A DNA stretch of 64,000 nt from Apricaphanius iberus (Eukaryota; Chordata; Actinopteri; Cyprinodontiformes; Aphaniidae), in assembly GCA_028564705.1 (NCBI GenBank), contig JAPXFQ010000189.1:2445501-2509500 (forward strand), written 5' to 3'. The notes under the pieces were generated by a model. It was not told the DNA's origin, did not search any database, and saw only the letters and a list, made by a program, of their open reading frames with translations. Of the stretch, positions 55,112-64,000 are shown in pieces. Position 1 is the stretch's first letter, and every line of letters starts with the position of its first letter. Made by a program: the position numbers and the translations under genes.

Positions 55112-55925
55112 GATCAGAATCAGAATCAGAATCAGCTTTAATGGCCAAGTATGACACATACAAGGAATTTGACTCCGGCAACTTTTCTCTCCAGTACAGA
55201 ACTTAAATAAGTGAAATTAAAAACGGAAATAAAAGTAAATACAAATAAATAATAAAGGATAATATATACACCAAACCAGGGTTATTGTACAGTAAGTATA
55301 TACAGCAGTGCAGAGTTTTAGTTTATTGTTCATGTGAATGGACTCACACTCTGTGACTATTCAGAGTTCATCAGAGCGACAGCCTGGGGGAAGAAACTGT
55401 TCTTGTGTCGGGTGGTTTTGGCGTACAGCGCTCTGTAACGCCGGCCTGAGGGGAGGAGCCTAAACAGATTGTGGCCAGGGTGTGAGGGGTCAGTGGTGAT
55501 TTTTCTGGCCCGCTTCCTGACCCTGGCCCGGAATATGTCTTCAATGGAGGGAAGATCAGTACATATGATCCTCTCTGAGGACCTGACTGGTCTCTGCAGT
55601 CTGTCCCTGTCTTGCCTGGTGGCGGATCCGAACCAGACAGAGATGGATGAGGTCAGGACAGACTGGACTATTGCTGTGTAGAATATGGTCAGCAGTTCCT
55701 GAGGCAGGTTGAACTTTCTGAGCTGACGCAGAAAGTACAGCCTTTGCTGGGCCTTCTTCCTTATAGAGTCAATGTGGGAGGTCCACTTCAGGTCCCGTGT
55801 GATGGTGGATCCTAGGAACCTGAAAGACTCTACTGTGGGGACTGGCCTGTTGGTGATTATGAGAGGAGATGTTGATGGGGGTCTCTTCCTGAAGTCGACT
55901 GTCATCTCCACAGATGATGGAAAAT
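55112..55925 (-). mobile_element. Rex1/Babar-like LINE, 5'-truncated, minus strand
   Basis: On the minus strand it begins within ORF2 and ends in a 3' tail of about four TCTGAT units (plus strand 'cagaatcagaatcagaatca'). It interrupts a Myb/SANT-like gene: the codons before 55112 and after about 55915 belong to that gene. The truncated 5' end is typical of LINE insertion. Target duplications could not be assigned. Confidence 0.75.
55357..55911 (-). CDS. Rex1-like LINE reverse transcriptase, C-terminal 184-aa fragment
   Basis: The frame is open for 184 codons. It starts after the polymerase core and holds the thumb and carboxy-terminal segments: 'FRFLGSTITRDLKWTSHI', 'KKAQQRLYFLRQLRKFNLP', 'SVLTSSISVWFGSATRQD', 'HPGHNLFRLLPSGRRYRAL' and 'NSFFPQAVALMNS'. 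This series is typical of Rex1-type fish LINEs. No catalytic YADD is included because the copy is 5'-truncated, so it has no enzyme activity. That the frame has no stop over 555 bp suggests a fairly recent insertion. Confidence 0.75.
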   Translation of the reverse strand: MEMTVDFRKRPPSTSPLIITNRPVPTVESFRFLGSTITRDLKWTSHIDSIRKKAQQRLYFLRQLRKFNLPQELLTIFYTAIVQSVLTSSISVWFGSATRQDRDRLQRPVRSSERIICTDLPSIEDIFRARVRKRARKITTDPSHPGHNLFRLLPSGRRYRALYAKTTRHKNSFFPQAVALMNSE

Positions 55926-56480
55926 CAACGCCAGAGACTCATCGCTACACTCTAAACCCGAAAAATGCTCTAAATAATTAATTGGAATAAGTAGTGTGAA
56001 CTAAAACATTTCTCAAAAGTTAGATTAATTGAAAAATATTGACTGAAAGTAATATTTTCCTTCTTTTCAAGTGTATTTAACTTTTTATCATTGACTAATA
56101 TTAGCTTGTTTGCATATTATGTAAATGCTACTTAAAATAATCAACTCAGTATTACTTACATGTAAAACTCAAGATGATTAAACATGAATTTATGGTCACA
56201 CGAGAGAAAGACTGAAGAGAAAATTCTCCCCAGATTCCGTTGCCCAGGAGAAGCAGAGCATAAAAAGACAGCTCCTTAACAGCCTGCAGGCAACAGATGA
56301 CGAGTTTGTGCAGACAATGGGCCGGTGGTCATCTACAGTGGACCGTCTGAACTTCAGTGTTGAACTTCTAGTACAGCATATTGTGAGTTTAGGCAGGCCT
56401 GCCCCTAAGAATATGCCTCCACAATCATCACACACTTTTAATGATAACCCATATATCGACATATGCCAATAAGAAGGCCA
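55915..56480 (+). pseudogene. Myb/SANT-like protein, 3' exons after the LINE insertion
   Basis: Right of the LINE the frame 'TDDGKSTPETHRYTLNPK' continues the acidic linker of the protein begun at 54493. After an AT-rich stretch that may be an intron, 56230-56410 decodes to 'AQEKQSIKRQLLNSLQATDD' and 'EFVQTMGRWSSTVDRLNFSV', a carboxy-terminal coiled-coil segment common in Myb/SANT-like transposon proteins. A polyadenylation-like AATAAA lies at about 56709. The gene cannot be expressed whole because of the LINE and the upstream frameshift. Confidence 0.55.
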
Positions 56481-56540
56481 CTCCAGGAATACAATTCCCT
56501 TGGACCTAGCCATCACCATCACAGCAGTTCACCTGCAAAT

Positions 56541-57233
56541 CACAGAGAATACCAACATTTGTAAATGTGATTTTAGTGCTTCAAACTTAAAAAAACAGTA
56601 CTCTTGTACATAGTTTTATATTTGCATGGTTCTTTGTTGTATTTTTTCTTTGTCATCTTTACATGTCTATAGCAGTAGATGTATGGATATATCTACAGAG
56701 AAAATGAAATAAAAAACCTGAATTTTCAGCATCATTACTCCGTTCTTCAGTGTCAAATGAGACATCCAATTTGTCACATGATCCTTTAGAAGTCATTGCA
56801 ATATTCAGATTTGTTATGGCTGTTGGATACAGTTTTGCTGCCTAATATATTTGCTGAATAGAAAGTTAAATTATTAGAATGATTTCTACAGGATCGTGTG
56901 ATAGATTGCACTAGTGATCCTGAAAATTCAGCATTGCATCACAAAAATAAATGATAATAAATTGAATGTGAAATAAATTGAAAATTATTCTAAATAGTAA
57001 TATAGCACTTCTTTCTAGAAACTTTCATGGGACTATGTTGGTTTGGAAAGGTTCTTTTCTGCTGTATTTCATAAAATAATATTCTTCATAATCCTGATGT
57101 GGGAAGAAGATGACCATATCTGTTGCTGTTTTGAAAAGTTCAATCATTTAAAGGCATTTTTTCACCTTGAGAATATTTTGAAAGTGTGTTAGAAATAGAG
57201 ACCAATAAGAGTGTTGACCCTAAAAGCTGTCTG

Positions 57234-57235
<2 letters not shown>
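56541..57235. other. Non-coding stretch
   Basis: AT-rich sequence, nothing recognised. Confidence 0.4.
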
Positions 57236-57280
<45 letters not shown>

Positions 57281-57300
57281 TCCCTCTCTCTCTCTCTCTT
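57236..57300. repeat. (TC)n microsatellite
   Basis: About 32 TC units with two CCC interruptions near 57275. The minus-strand frame 57189-57395 reads through it and is not a gene. Confidence 0.97.
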
Positions 57301-58060
57301 CTTTCAAAGCTTCCCACTAGTTGGGAAATTACAACACAGTAGAGGTGACAGCCTGAAGTCATGCTTTGATCGAGGCAGTGGTCTATTTCTGCCATTGACT
57401 ACAGTGGTTAAATTTTGACCCAGCGGTCATTTTGGCAAGGTCTTATCAGCGTCAGCCAAATGCAGCAAGCCTGATGGAAGGACTAAGAAGATGATTTGTG
57501 GACAGTCTATTACATCAGTTTGAAACCAGTGTGACTACTGAGCTGGTTGAGGGGATGGGATATAATCCAAAAAGGGTGGAATAATTCAGTTTGATTGAAG
57601 TTAATTTAAAAATAAAGGGGAATGAATCTTCAACAACAGGCATTTACAGATTCTCACTTGAGATGGAGCTCATTATTAGTGGAGTTTTGTGAGTGGAAAA
57701 AGAAGGATTCAGGGGTAACACCAAAGATAAATGTCAGCTTAAAGTTTATACGGGGCAGTGCAACCTTTTATCCCACCTAACACTGAAAATCCACTGCTTG
57801 CAACCTTTAGAAGCAGAGGGATCCTCACTTCCCACCTAACTCCTTGAATCAGTGGCAGAAAATCCATATCCTCTTAAAAAGGAGGCGCCACATCTGATTA
57901 TAGATATAAAAAATCTATCTTGTTTTTTAACTCTATCCTTTGTTGAAAGCAGATCAATGGAGAAGTCCCTGATTGAACCTGTTATAGGGACAGGACAATC
58001 TGTGAAAAATAGAAAGAGAAAGCAGGACTATTCAAGATAGAAAAGCTAAAGATAAACATA
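57301..58060. other. Non-coding stretch
   Basis: Nothing recognised. Confidence 0.4.
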
Positions 58061-58073
58061 TATATATATAAAA

Positions 58074-58111
<38 letters not shown>
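58061..58111. repeat. (TA)n/(TG)n microsatellite
   Basis: A short TA run leads into about 15 TG units, directly next to the left TIR of a Tc1-like MITE. Confidence 0.95.
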
Positions 58112-58112
<1 letters not shown>

Positions 58113-58113
<1 letters not shown>

Positions 58114-58652
58114 TACAGACCAAACGTTGACACACCTTCTCATTCAGTGTGTTTTCGTTATTTTCCTGACTATTTACATTGTAGATTCTTACTGAAGGCA
58201 TCAAAACTATGAATGAACACATATGGAATTATGTAGTACTTTTTCAAAAATTTTGAAATAACCTGGCCTCCAAAGTCACCGGACCTGAACCCAATCCAGA
58301 TGGTTTGGGGTGAGCTGAACCGCAGAGTGAAGGCAAAAGGTCAAAAAAGGACTAAGCAACTCTGGGAACCCCTTCAAGACTATTGGAAAACCATTTCTGG
58401 TGACTACCTCTTGAAGCTCAAGAGAATGCAAAGCAGTAATCAGAGCAAAGGGGGGCTACTTTGAGGAATCTAAAATATAACACGTGTTTTCAGTTATTTC
58501 ACCATTTTTCTTTAAGTACATGCAGTAATTCCATGCATCATATGTTCATTCATAGTTTGACGCCCTTAAATGAGAATTACAATGTAGTCCTGAAAAAAAT
58601 ATCTATCTATATTATATATAGATATGTATTATATATTATATCTATATCTATC

Positions 58653-58700
<48 letters not shown>

Positions 58701-58751
58701 TATATCTATATCTGTCTATAGATAGATAGGTGTGTCAATGTTTGGTCTGTA
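58113..58751 (+). mobile_element. Internally deleted Tc1-like element (MITE)
   Basis: The left end 'gtacagaccaaacgttgaca' and the reverse-complemented right end 'acagaccaaacattgacaca' form matching TIRs. Between them only the last part of the transposase is left: 58262-58460 decodes to 'WPPKSPDLNPIQMVWGEL' and 'NRRVKAKGQKRTKQLWEPL'. The catalytic Glu of the family motif NPIENVW has become Gln. A (TA)n array at 58600-58700 expands the right arm. It cannot encode transposase but keeps both ends. Confidence 0.8.
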
Positions 58752-58769
58752 TCTATATCTATCTATCTA

Positions 58770-58825
<56 letters not shown>
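58600..58825. repeat. (TA)n and (TATC)n microsatellites
   Basis: Two TA-rich arrays, about 58605-58700 and 58770-58822, flank the right TIR of the Tc1 MITE, with TATC units between. The frame 58461-58721 is repeat translation. Confidence 0.95.
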
Positions 58826-59164
58826 GTGTTTTTATTGTTTCTGTGGGACAAATCGGAATAATTAAATTAAGAGAAAATCAGAAAAATTAAGTGACCTTTT
58901 TATTATTGTAATTCTTATAATCTCAAAAAATTATTAAGGTGGACTCCTACCGACTCGAGATTTAGTATGAATTTGGATGTAACTCCAATTTATTCACAGA
59001 TAATGTGCATATTTGCTATTGTTTTGAGAATCTTTGAGCAGCTATTAAAGATAGTTTTTATTAAGCCTAAGTTTTTGTTTATGTGTATTTATTTTCGTTT
59101 ATTTGTTTCTGTATTTGTAGAATACTTTGGTGTTAAATATGCTAGGGTCAAGAGGGTAGGTGAC

Positions 59165-59575
59165 ACAATGCTGATATGAGTCCACTCCCCAACTCGCAGT
59201 GACTTTTCTCGCCAGCACACCTACTAATAGAGTCCGAACTGAGGCCAGGAACCTCCCCCAGAGATTTCCAAAGACACCAGAGGGAGCACCCACAGAGCAA
59301 AAACAAAACAAACCAAAAAAAAAGCATCTGGAGAGTGGTAGAGAAGAAAAGTAGAAGAGTGAAGAAAAATGGCCAGTCTGTCCTCCAACAGTCTAAGCCT
59401 ATAGCAACATAACTACAAAGATAGCTCAAAGATAAGCTAAGCCATTCTTAGGAAGGTTTTAAGCCTAGTCTTAAAAGTAGACAGGGTGTTTGCCTCACGG
59501 ACTAAAACTGAGAGTTGGTTCCACAGTAGAGGAGCCTGATAACTGAATGATCTGGTCAAAAATTACACCACATTC
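59165..59575 (-). repeat. L2-type LINE 3' fragment lacking the 28S block
   Basis: On the minus strand from 59575 the text encodes 'VLVREANTLSTFKTRLKTF', the end of ORF2. It is followed within about 45 bp by 'gctataggcttagactgttg' and 'gaggaca', which aligns with 22947-22980 of the 18-23 kb LINE ('gctttaggctaggctgttgg'). In that LINE the same two landmarks are about 640 bp apart and enclose the antisense 28S block. This fragment is therefore a related lineage without the rRNA insert. It is otherwise worn. Confidence 0.7.
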
Positions 59576-59769
59576 TATTCCATACACTCCCACACGCATC
59601 TGTTTAGGTTCTCTTAGCATTTAGTTGCCATCAACAAATTTTTGGCATAATTCTAGGATGAAACCCTTTCCTCTTTGCTTCGTAGAATTAGTACAATCGA
59701 TTTGCTTCCCAGCACAAATTATTGTTGATATGTTGTATGATCCTATCCTATACATTTTTAGTTTAATGT

Positions 59770-59945
59770 ACTAAAACAGCTCCTGCCATGGTCCTGCCAA
59801 CACCATGCTTGACCCATCTTGACTCCTCCAAAAAATTCTCAATTGCAGCCAAGCAGCTCATTATTTATCTAACCTGATCATAAAACTTTTCTCCAGAAGA
59901 CGTTTTGCTTCTCCATGTGGGCACCTGCAAATTTCAGTTAGCCAA
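59770..59945 (-). repeat. Tc1-like fragment, minus strand
   Basis: The antisense landmarks 'ccaacaccatgcttgaccca', 'ctgatcataaaacttttctc' and 'cagaagacgttttgcttctc' match the middle of a fish Tc1 transposase. No frame is open. Confidence 0.45.
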
Positions 59946-59984
59946 CAACCACTTTAAGTCTGATTTTAAGCTCACTGCATTGCT

Positions 59985-60140
59985 GACAGGCATATTGGTA
60001 TTCCAGCAGTTTTCAGTTTATGATTTCCTGGGAGTCATTTGGGCCATATGGTTGAAAAATGCACTCAGCTGGGTGTTTCAACAGGAGTATAATCCCAAAC
60101 ACATATCAAACAGTGTTTTTCTTAAATAAATGGAACAGGC
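59985..60140 (+). pseudogene. Tc1-like transposase fragment, plus strand
   Basis: The text decodes to 'ALSWVFQQEYNPKHISNSV', the QQDNDPKHTSK motif with its catalytic Asp replaced by Glu. Only about 150 bp is readable. It lies next to an opposite-strand Tc1 fragment, so the pair may be one rearranged element or two insertions. Confidence 0.55.
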
Positions 60141-61295
60141 ATTACCAGGAAGGAAGCTAGACTTTTCCCCCCGCTTTTAGTTGCAGCATTGTTGCTGAGA
60201 CCATAAACCCATTAAAGGAAGGTTTATTGCAGTAATAAATCAGATGAAAAGTGGGCTTGTTGCTTTGAGGAGGACTCCAATTTAAATACAATCAAAAGTA
60301 AAACTCAAATTCCGAATTGTTGCTTTTTTAAACATGTTAAGGATTTTCTTTACTATTCTCTATAGGTATATCCTCTCGCCTGCTAGCATACTGAAGTGTA
60401 AAAGTACTGTTACAAAACTGGGCAGAGTGGAATATGTTCTCTTCAGAAGAAAGACATTGGCCCCTGACCAAAGTTCCAAACTATTTCTTCAAACTCTACT
60501 ATGTTTAGTACTGATCTTAACGTTGTTTTTGTTGCTTAAAAAACTTAACTGTAGCTTATTGAAGAAAAATATTTTATTGATGCATTGGTCCCAGCTGGAG
60601 GGTTGCTTGGTATAGGCCTGTGAGTGCCTGCAGCAAAGGTTTAAAGACAGAAAGTGGCCTATGGCCTTTTTTTCACTGTTTGCAGGAGTTCTATTTTCTA
60701 TCTGAACATCTATAACCTCTTTCACCTTGTTAAAACTCTAACTTATGTTTGCTAATGTCAAACAATGAATGCTGTTTTACCAGTGTTTGATTTGTACAGC
60801 TTTCTTGTCTTCTCAGGTATTAATTTGCTGCTGAACCTCAACACATTTTCCATAATTATAGCATGAAAAAGGTAACAATCAATAATTTTCAGTACTATAT
60901 GCAATTATTTTCCCAGCACCGAATAGGAGTGAATGAATGTGTGAGTGGGGAAAAGCATCAGTGCTTGGCTGCTTTTTTTTTTCTTTTACAACATGTAAGG
61001 TGCCATGTTTATTAACCCTGTTACCCAGCAACTCTTGTCAAACAGACCTGTGGATCAGGGTAGCTGTGAAGCAGAAGCAGCAGGAGCAGTAGATGCCGCC
61101 ATGTCAAGGTGTTTGTAGTTTGATTTTTTCTGCATTTGCAGTCAAGTGCTCTCGCTGCCCTCCAACAAAGGGCTACTCTTTCTACTGTTATCTACTTGCT
61201 GATGAATTCATTTTTTAAAACAAGGAGTATGTATTAGGGGAACATAATTCCATGTATTTTTAGTCATTTTCATTATTAGGAATTTATGGGAAAAA
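60141..61295. other. Non-coding stretch
   Basis: Nothing recognised beyond a poly-T run at 60973-60986. Confidence 0.4.
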
Positions 61296-61300
61296 TTTAG

Positions 61301-64000
61301 TAGGCAAGGCAAGGCAATGCAATTTTATTTGTAGAGCACAATTCATACACAAGTTAATTCAAAGTGCTTCAACGTTGCATAAATTAAGAAAACAGATAAA
61401 CAGAAAAAAACATCAACTTAAAAAATAATTAATTACGACAAAAAATAAGAGTGCAGATAAAATACTTTAAATTGTCATATGCACGGGTAAGAAGAACTGT
61501 TTTCAGCCTGGATTTAAACATTGCTAGAGTTGAGGCTTGTCTCACATCCTCATGAAGACTGTTCGAGATTTTATCTGCCTGAAACTGAAATGCAGCCTCA
61601 CCGTGTTTATTGTTGACTCTGGGAACCACCAGGAGACCCCTCCCTGAAGTTCTCAGGGTCCAGCATGGTTCATATGTCTCTAATATGTCAGAGATGTACT
61701 TAGGTTCCAAACCATGAAAAGAGTTGTACACAAGCAGAGCTGTTTTAAATTCTATTCTCTGAGCAACAGGACGCCAATGCAGAGACCGGAGCACTGGACT
61801 AAAAGGGTCGTATTTCCTTGTTCTTGTCAGGACTCGAGCAGCAGCGTTCTGGATGTACTGCAGCCGTCTAACGGCTCGTTTAGAGAGGCCAGTGAGCAGG
61901 CCGTTATAGTAGTCTAACCTGATGGAGACAAATGCATGGATAAGACTCTAAGTCTGGTTTCGACACTATTTATTCTGATCTTAGCAATCTTTTTCGGATG
62001 GTAAAAAGCTGTTGATGTTATTGCTTTAATTTTGCTGTTTAAGTTCAGGTCCGAGTCCATGATTACCCCTAGATTTCTAACCAGATTTTTTGGTTGAAGA
62101 CAGAGAGACTCAAGATGACTGATAACACTTTCTCTTTTTGTCTGTGGGCCAAAAACAATTATCTAAGCTTTATCTGAATTCATCCGGAGAAAGTTGTTTT
62201 GCATCCACACACTGATCTGTTCAATACAGTGACAGAGTGTATCTATAGGCCCATGTTCACATGCCGTCAGTCACACATAGATCTGAGTGTCATCTGCGTA
62301 GTTATGGTAAGACACATTATTGCTGTTAATTAGCTGACCTAATGGAAGCATGTACAAGTTTAATAAAAGTGGTCCCAAGATTGACCCCTGGGGGACTCCA
62401 CAGGTCATGAGAATTTTGTATCAGACACAGTTGCAAATTTCAGCAAAGCACGTCCTGTCCTCGAGATAGGACTTGAACCAGTTTAGAGCAGTACCAGAAA
62501 TTCCCACCCAGTGTTCTAACCTGTGAAGTCAGATCCCACATTGTGTCAAAGGCAGCGCTCAGGCCCAGCAGAACTAAAACTCAGAATTTGCCTACATTGG
62601 TGTTCATGCGGATATCATTTTTCACCTTGATCAGAGCTGTCTCAGTGCTGTGGTGGGTCCTGAAGCCTGACTGGAACGTCTCAAAAACATTGTTAGACAG
62701 GAGAAAGTAAGTGAGCTGTTGATATACTACTTTCTCTAGGACCTTTCCTAAGAATGGTAAGTTTGACATGTGCCGGTAGTTGCTCAGTACTGTGGCAAGG
62801 CTCAAGACTGCTCTTCTTTAGAAGAGGCTTAATGACCACAGTTTTTAAGGCATTTGAGAATTTTCCAGTCTCAAGTGAGATGTTAACTAACTGACCAAGT
62901 TGTGGTAACAACCTGCTCAGCACAGACTAAAGAAATCGAGTGGGTAATTCATCAAGGCAAGCATGTACATGAACTCAGAACAGAGATGACCTCTTCGATT
63001 GTTTTATCACTGACAGGTGTAAAATGTGTCAGCTCAAGGTGTTTATCTGGAAACAGTCTTGCCATTTGTTTTGTGGTAATTATGGCGTTTTTAATGCCTT
63101 GGACTTTGTCATCAAAAACATTGCAAACTCACTGCACTTAGATGCAGAAATTAGTTTTAAGCGCAGAGAAACTTGAGGATTAGTTAATCTGCTCTCTGTG
63201 GCAAACAGAACACGAGTATTGTTTCTGCAGTTTTCGATTATTTCAGAGATATACTTCTCCCTTGCTCCACGTAAAATCTGGTTAAACACACAAAGCACTT
63301 CTTTGTAAACCTCTTAATGAACCTGAAACTTTGATTGCGCTATTTCCGTTCGGCTTTCCGGCGCTCCCTTTTTTGTGCCCTGACTGAAACTTCATATGCC
63401 CAAGGTGCCTTTTGCTTGAGAGGAGCAATAGTATCCAAAATATTTCCAACCCCTGAAGTGTAAGAGTCCAACAGATTATCAACATTTGAACATGGGGGAT
63501 TTTAAAATCTGATCAATTCCATAAAACTGTGTCCTTGTTTTATCATTTATGTGTCTTCTTTGAATAAATCCAGGCCAACATCAACAACACTGACATCTGA
63601 TATATTAACACCTTTTGTAATGACTAGATCTAGAGTATGGCCTTTGTTGTGAGTGTCATCACTCACGTGTTGAGTTAAACCAAACATTTCAAGGACAACA
63701 CTAAGTTCTTTGGCATGCCTATCATTGGTTATATCCTCATGCACATTAAAGTAATCTGAAATTACTAAACAATCAAATTCCATACAAACAAATGTAAGTA
63801 ATTCAGTAAAATCTCCAATAAAACAATTCTGCGGTGGTTTGTAAATTGTCATATAAAGTATGGAGGATTATTTAATCTCCATTTTGAATGACACATACTC
63901 AAACGATGGAAAAAACCCAAATGACAGTTTGTGGGTCAATATATTGTCCCTGAAAATGGCAAAAACAAACCCTCCCCTCTGGTTATGGCGTGTTTCAGAC
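61301..64000 (-). mobile_element. L2-clade LINE, minus strand, running off the right edge
   Basis: The 3' end lies at 61301: the plus strand starts 'aggcaaggcaaggcaatgca' and 'attttatttgtagagcac', the reverse of an L2-type tail. ORF2 pieces follow up to the window edge, where the reverse-complemented sequence approaches the endonuclease region. ORF1 would lie beyond 64000. The tail type matches the fragments at 7498 and 46920. There is no rRNA-like block in its 3' part. The copy is old, with many stops and frameshifts. Confidence 0.82.
61429..63853 (-). pseudogene. L2-clade ORF2: endonuclease and reverse transcriptase, broken
   Basis: On the minus strand, in order from the right: endonuclease pieces 'DCLVISDYFNVHEDITND' and 'GLTQHVSDDTHNKGHTLDLV' (63852-63547), RT start 'NALKTVVIKPLLKKSSL' (62923-62693), 'RHMSNLPFLGKVLEKVVYQ' and 'FQSGFRTHHSTETALIKV' (62805-62581). 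The catalytic box '[10 protein letters not shown]' is at about 62316-62283, and the end is 'LRSLHWRPVAQRIEFKTALL' and 'ASTLAMFKSRLKTVL' (61794-61429). The domain order equals that of the 18-23 kb LINE, while sequence and tail differ. The frame breaks at least five times. The endonuclease motif GDFN is changed to SDYFN. Confidence 0.82.

Larger units (their letters stand above)
54265..56540 (+). mobile_element. DNA transposon remnant encoding a Myb/SANT-like protein, split by a LINE
   Basis: The left end 'gcccctgtctacactattgc' followed by 'gtttttgttgaaaaacgg' is the start of a fish DNA transposon known from its 'cctgtctacactattgcgtt' ends. The gene downstream (54493-55110 and 55915-56480) encodes a Myb/SANT-like protein. 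A minus-strand Rex1-like LINE occupies about 55112-55925. I could not find the right TIR, and no transposase was seen. Placement in the Harbinger group rests on the accessory Myb-like protein and is tentative. Confidence 0.5.

Noticed and set aside
57189..57395. Minus-strand Arg/Glu-repeat frame
   Set aside because: It is translation of the (TC)n microsatellite.
58461..58721. Plus-strand frame ending in Ile/Tyr repeats
   Set aside because: It is translation of a (TA)n array inside a Tc1 MITE.

Overview
The window looks like teleost fish nuclear DNA. It is AT-rich, non-coding over most of its length, and carries fish-type repeats: L2-clade and Rex1-like LINEs, many Tc1-like elements (one resembling the salmonid/cyprinid Sleeping Beauty lineage), hAT and Harbinger MITEs, a tRNA-derived SINE, and long CA, TC, TG and TA microsatellites. 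I found no host protein-coding exon, tRNA gene or other host RNA gene. Every convincing coding region belongs to a mobile element. The class calls rest on remembered family features and motifs read by eye; no database search was run.

Layout. About 1.7-4.0 kb: a dispersed repeat, then a Tc1 copy split by a SINE that is itself split by a probable solo LTR. About 5-13 kb: Rex1, Tc1, hAT MITE, L2 tails, a truncated L2 copy at 10.3-11.1 kb, and two TIR elements at 11.4-12.9 kb. About 15.0-16.3 kb: a 1.29-kb TIR element. About 18.05-23.48 kb: a nearly full-length L2-clade LINE with an intact esterase ORF1 and a broken ORF2. About 24.7-25.2 kb: CA repeat and a degenerate 20-bp tandem array. About 26-35.4 kb: decayed Tc1 copies and L2 tails. 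About 36.95-40.04 kb: remains of a THAP/DDE_Tnp_4 transposon. 41.3-42.6 kb: decayed Tc1. 46.9-47.7 kb: L2 fragment. 51.5-53.1 kb: complete Tc1-like transposon with an open 334-aa transposase. 54.25-56.5 kb: DNA-transposon gene with Myb/SANT-like protein, interrupted by a Rex1-like LINE. 58.1-58.75 kb: Tc1 MITE. 59.2-64 kb: L2 and Tc1 fragments and a large minus-strand L2 that runs off the right edge.

The most unusual observation is in the 3' UTR of the 18-23 kb LINE. About 390 bp there (22496-22887) reads as the reverse complement of the 5' part of 28S rRNA, including D2. The truncated copy at 10.3-11.1 kb starts inside the same rRNA-derived block and continues through the same LINE junction, so the capture came before spread of the family. 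A related minus-strand fragment at 59.2-59.6 kb lacks the block. The LINE transcript would therefore carry antisense 28S sequence.

The elements show a range of ages: an open Tc1 with about 95% identical outer TIRs beside two decayed members of the same family, and two close copies of the rRNA-bearing LINE beside worn L2 tails. Several gene-free blocks (28.74-29.26, 43.2-43.65, 46.05-46.15 kb) have the look of vertebrate conserved non-coding elements, but this cannot be tested from one sequence.
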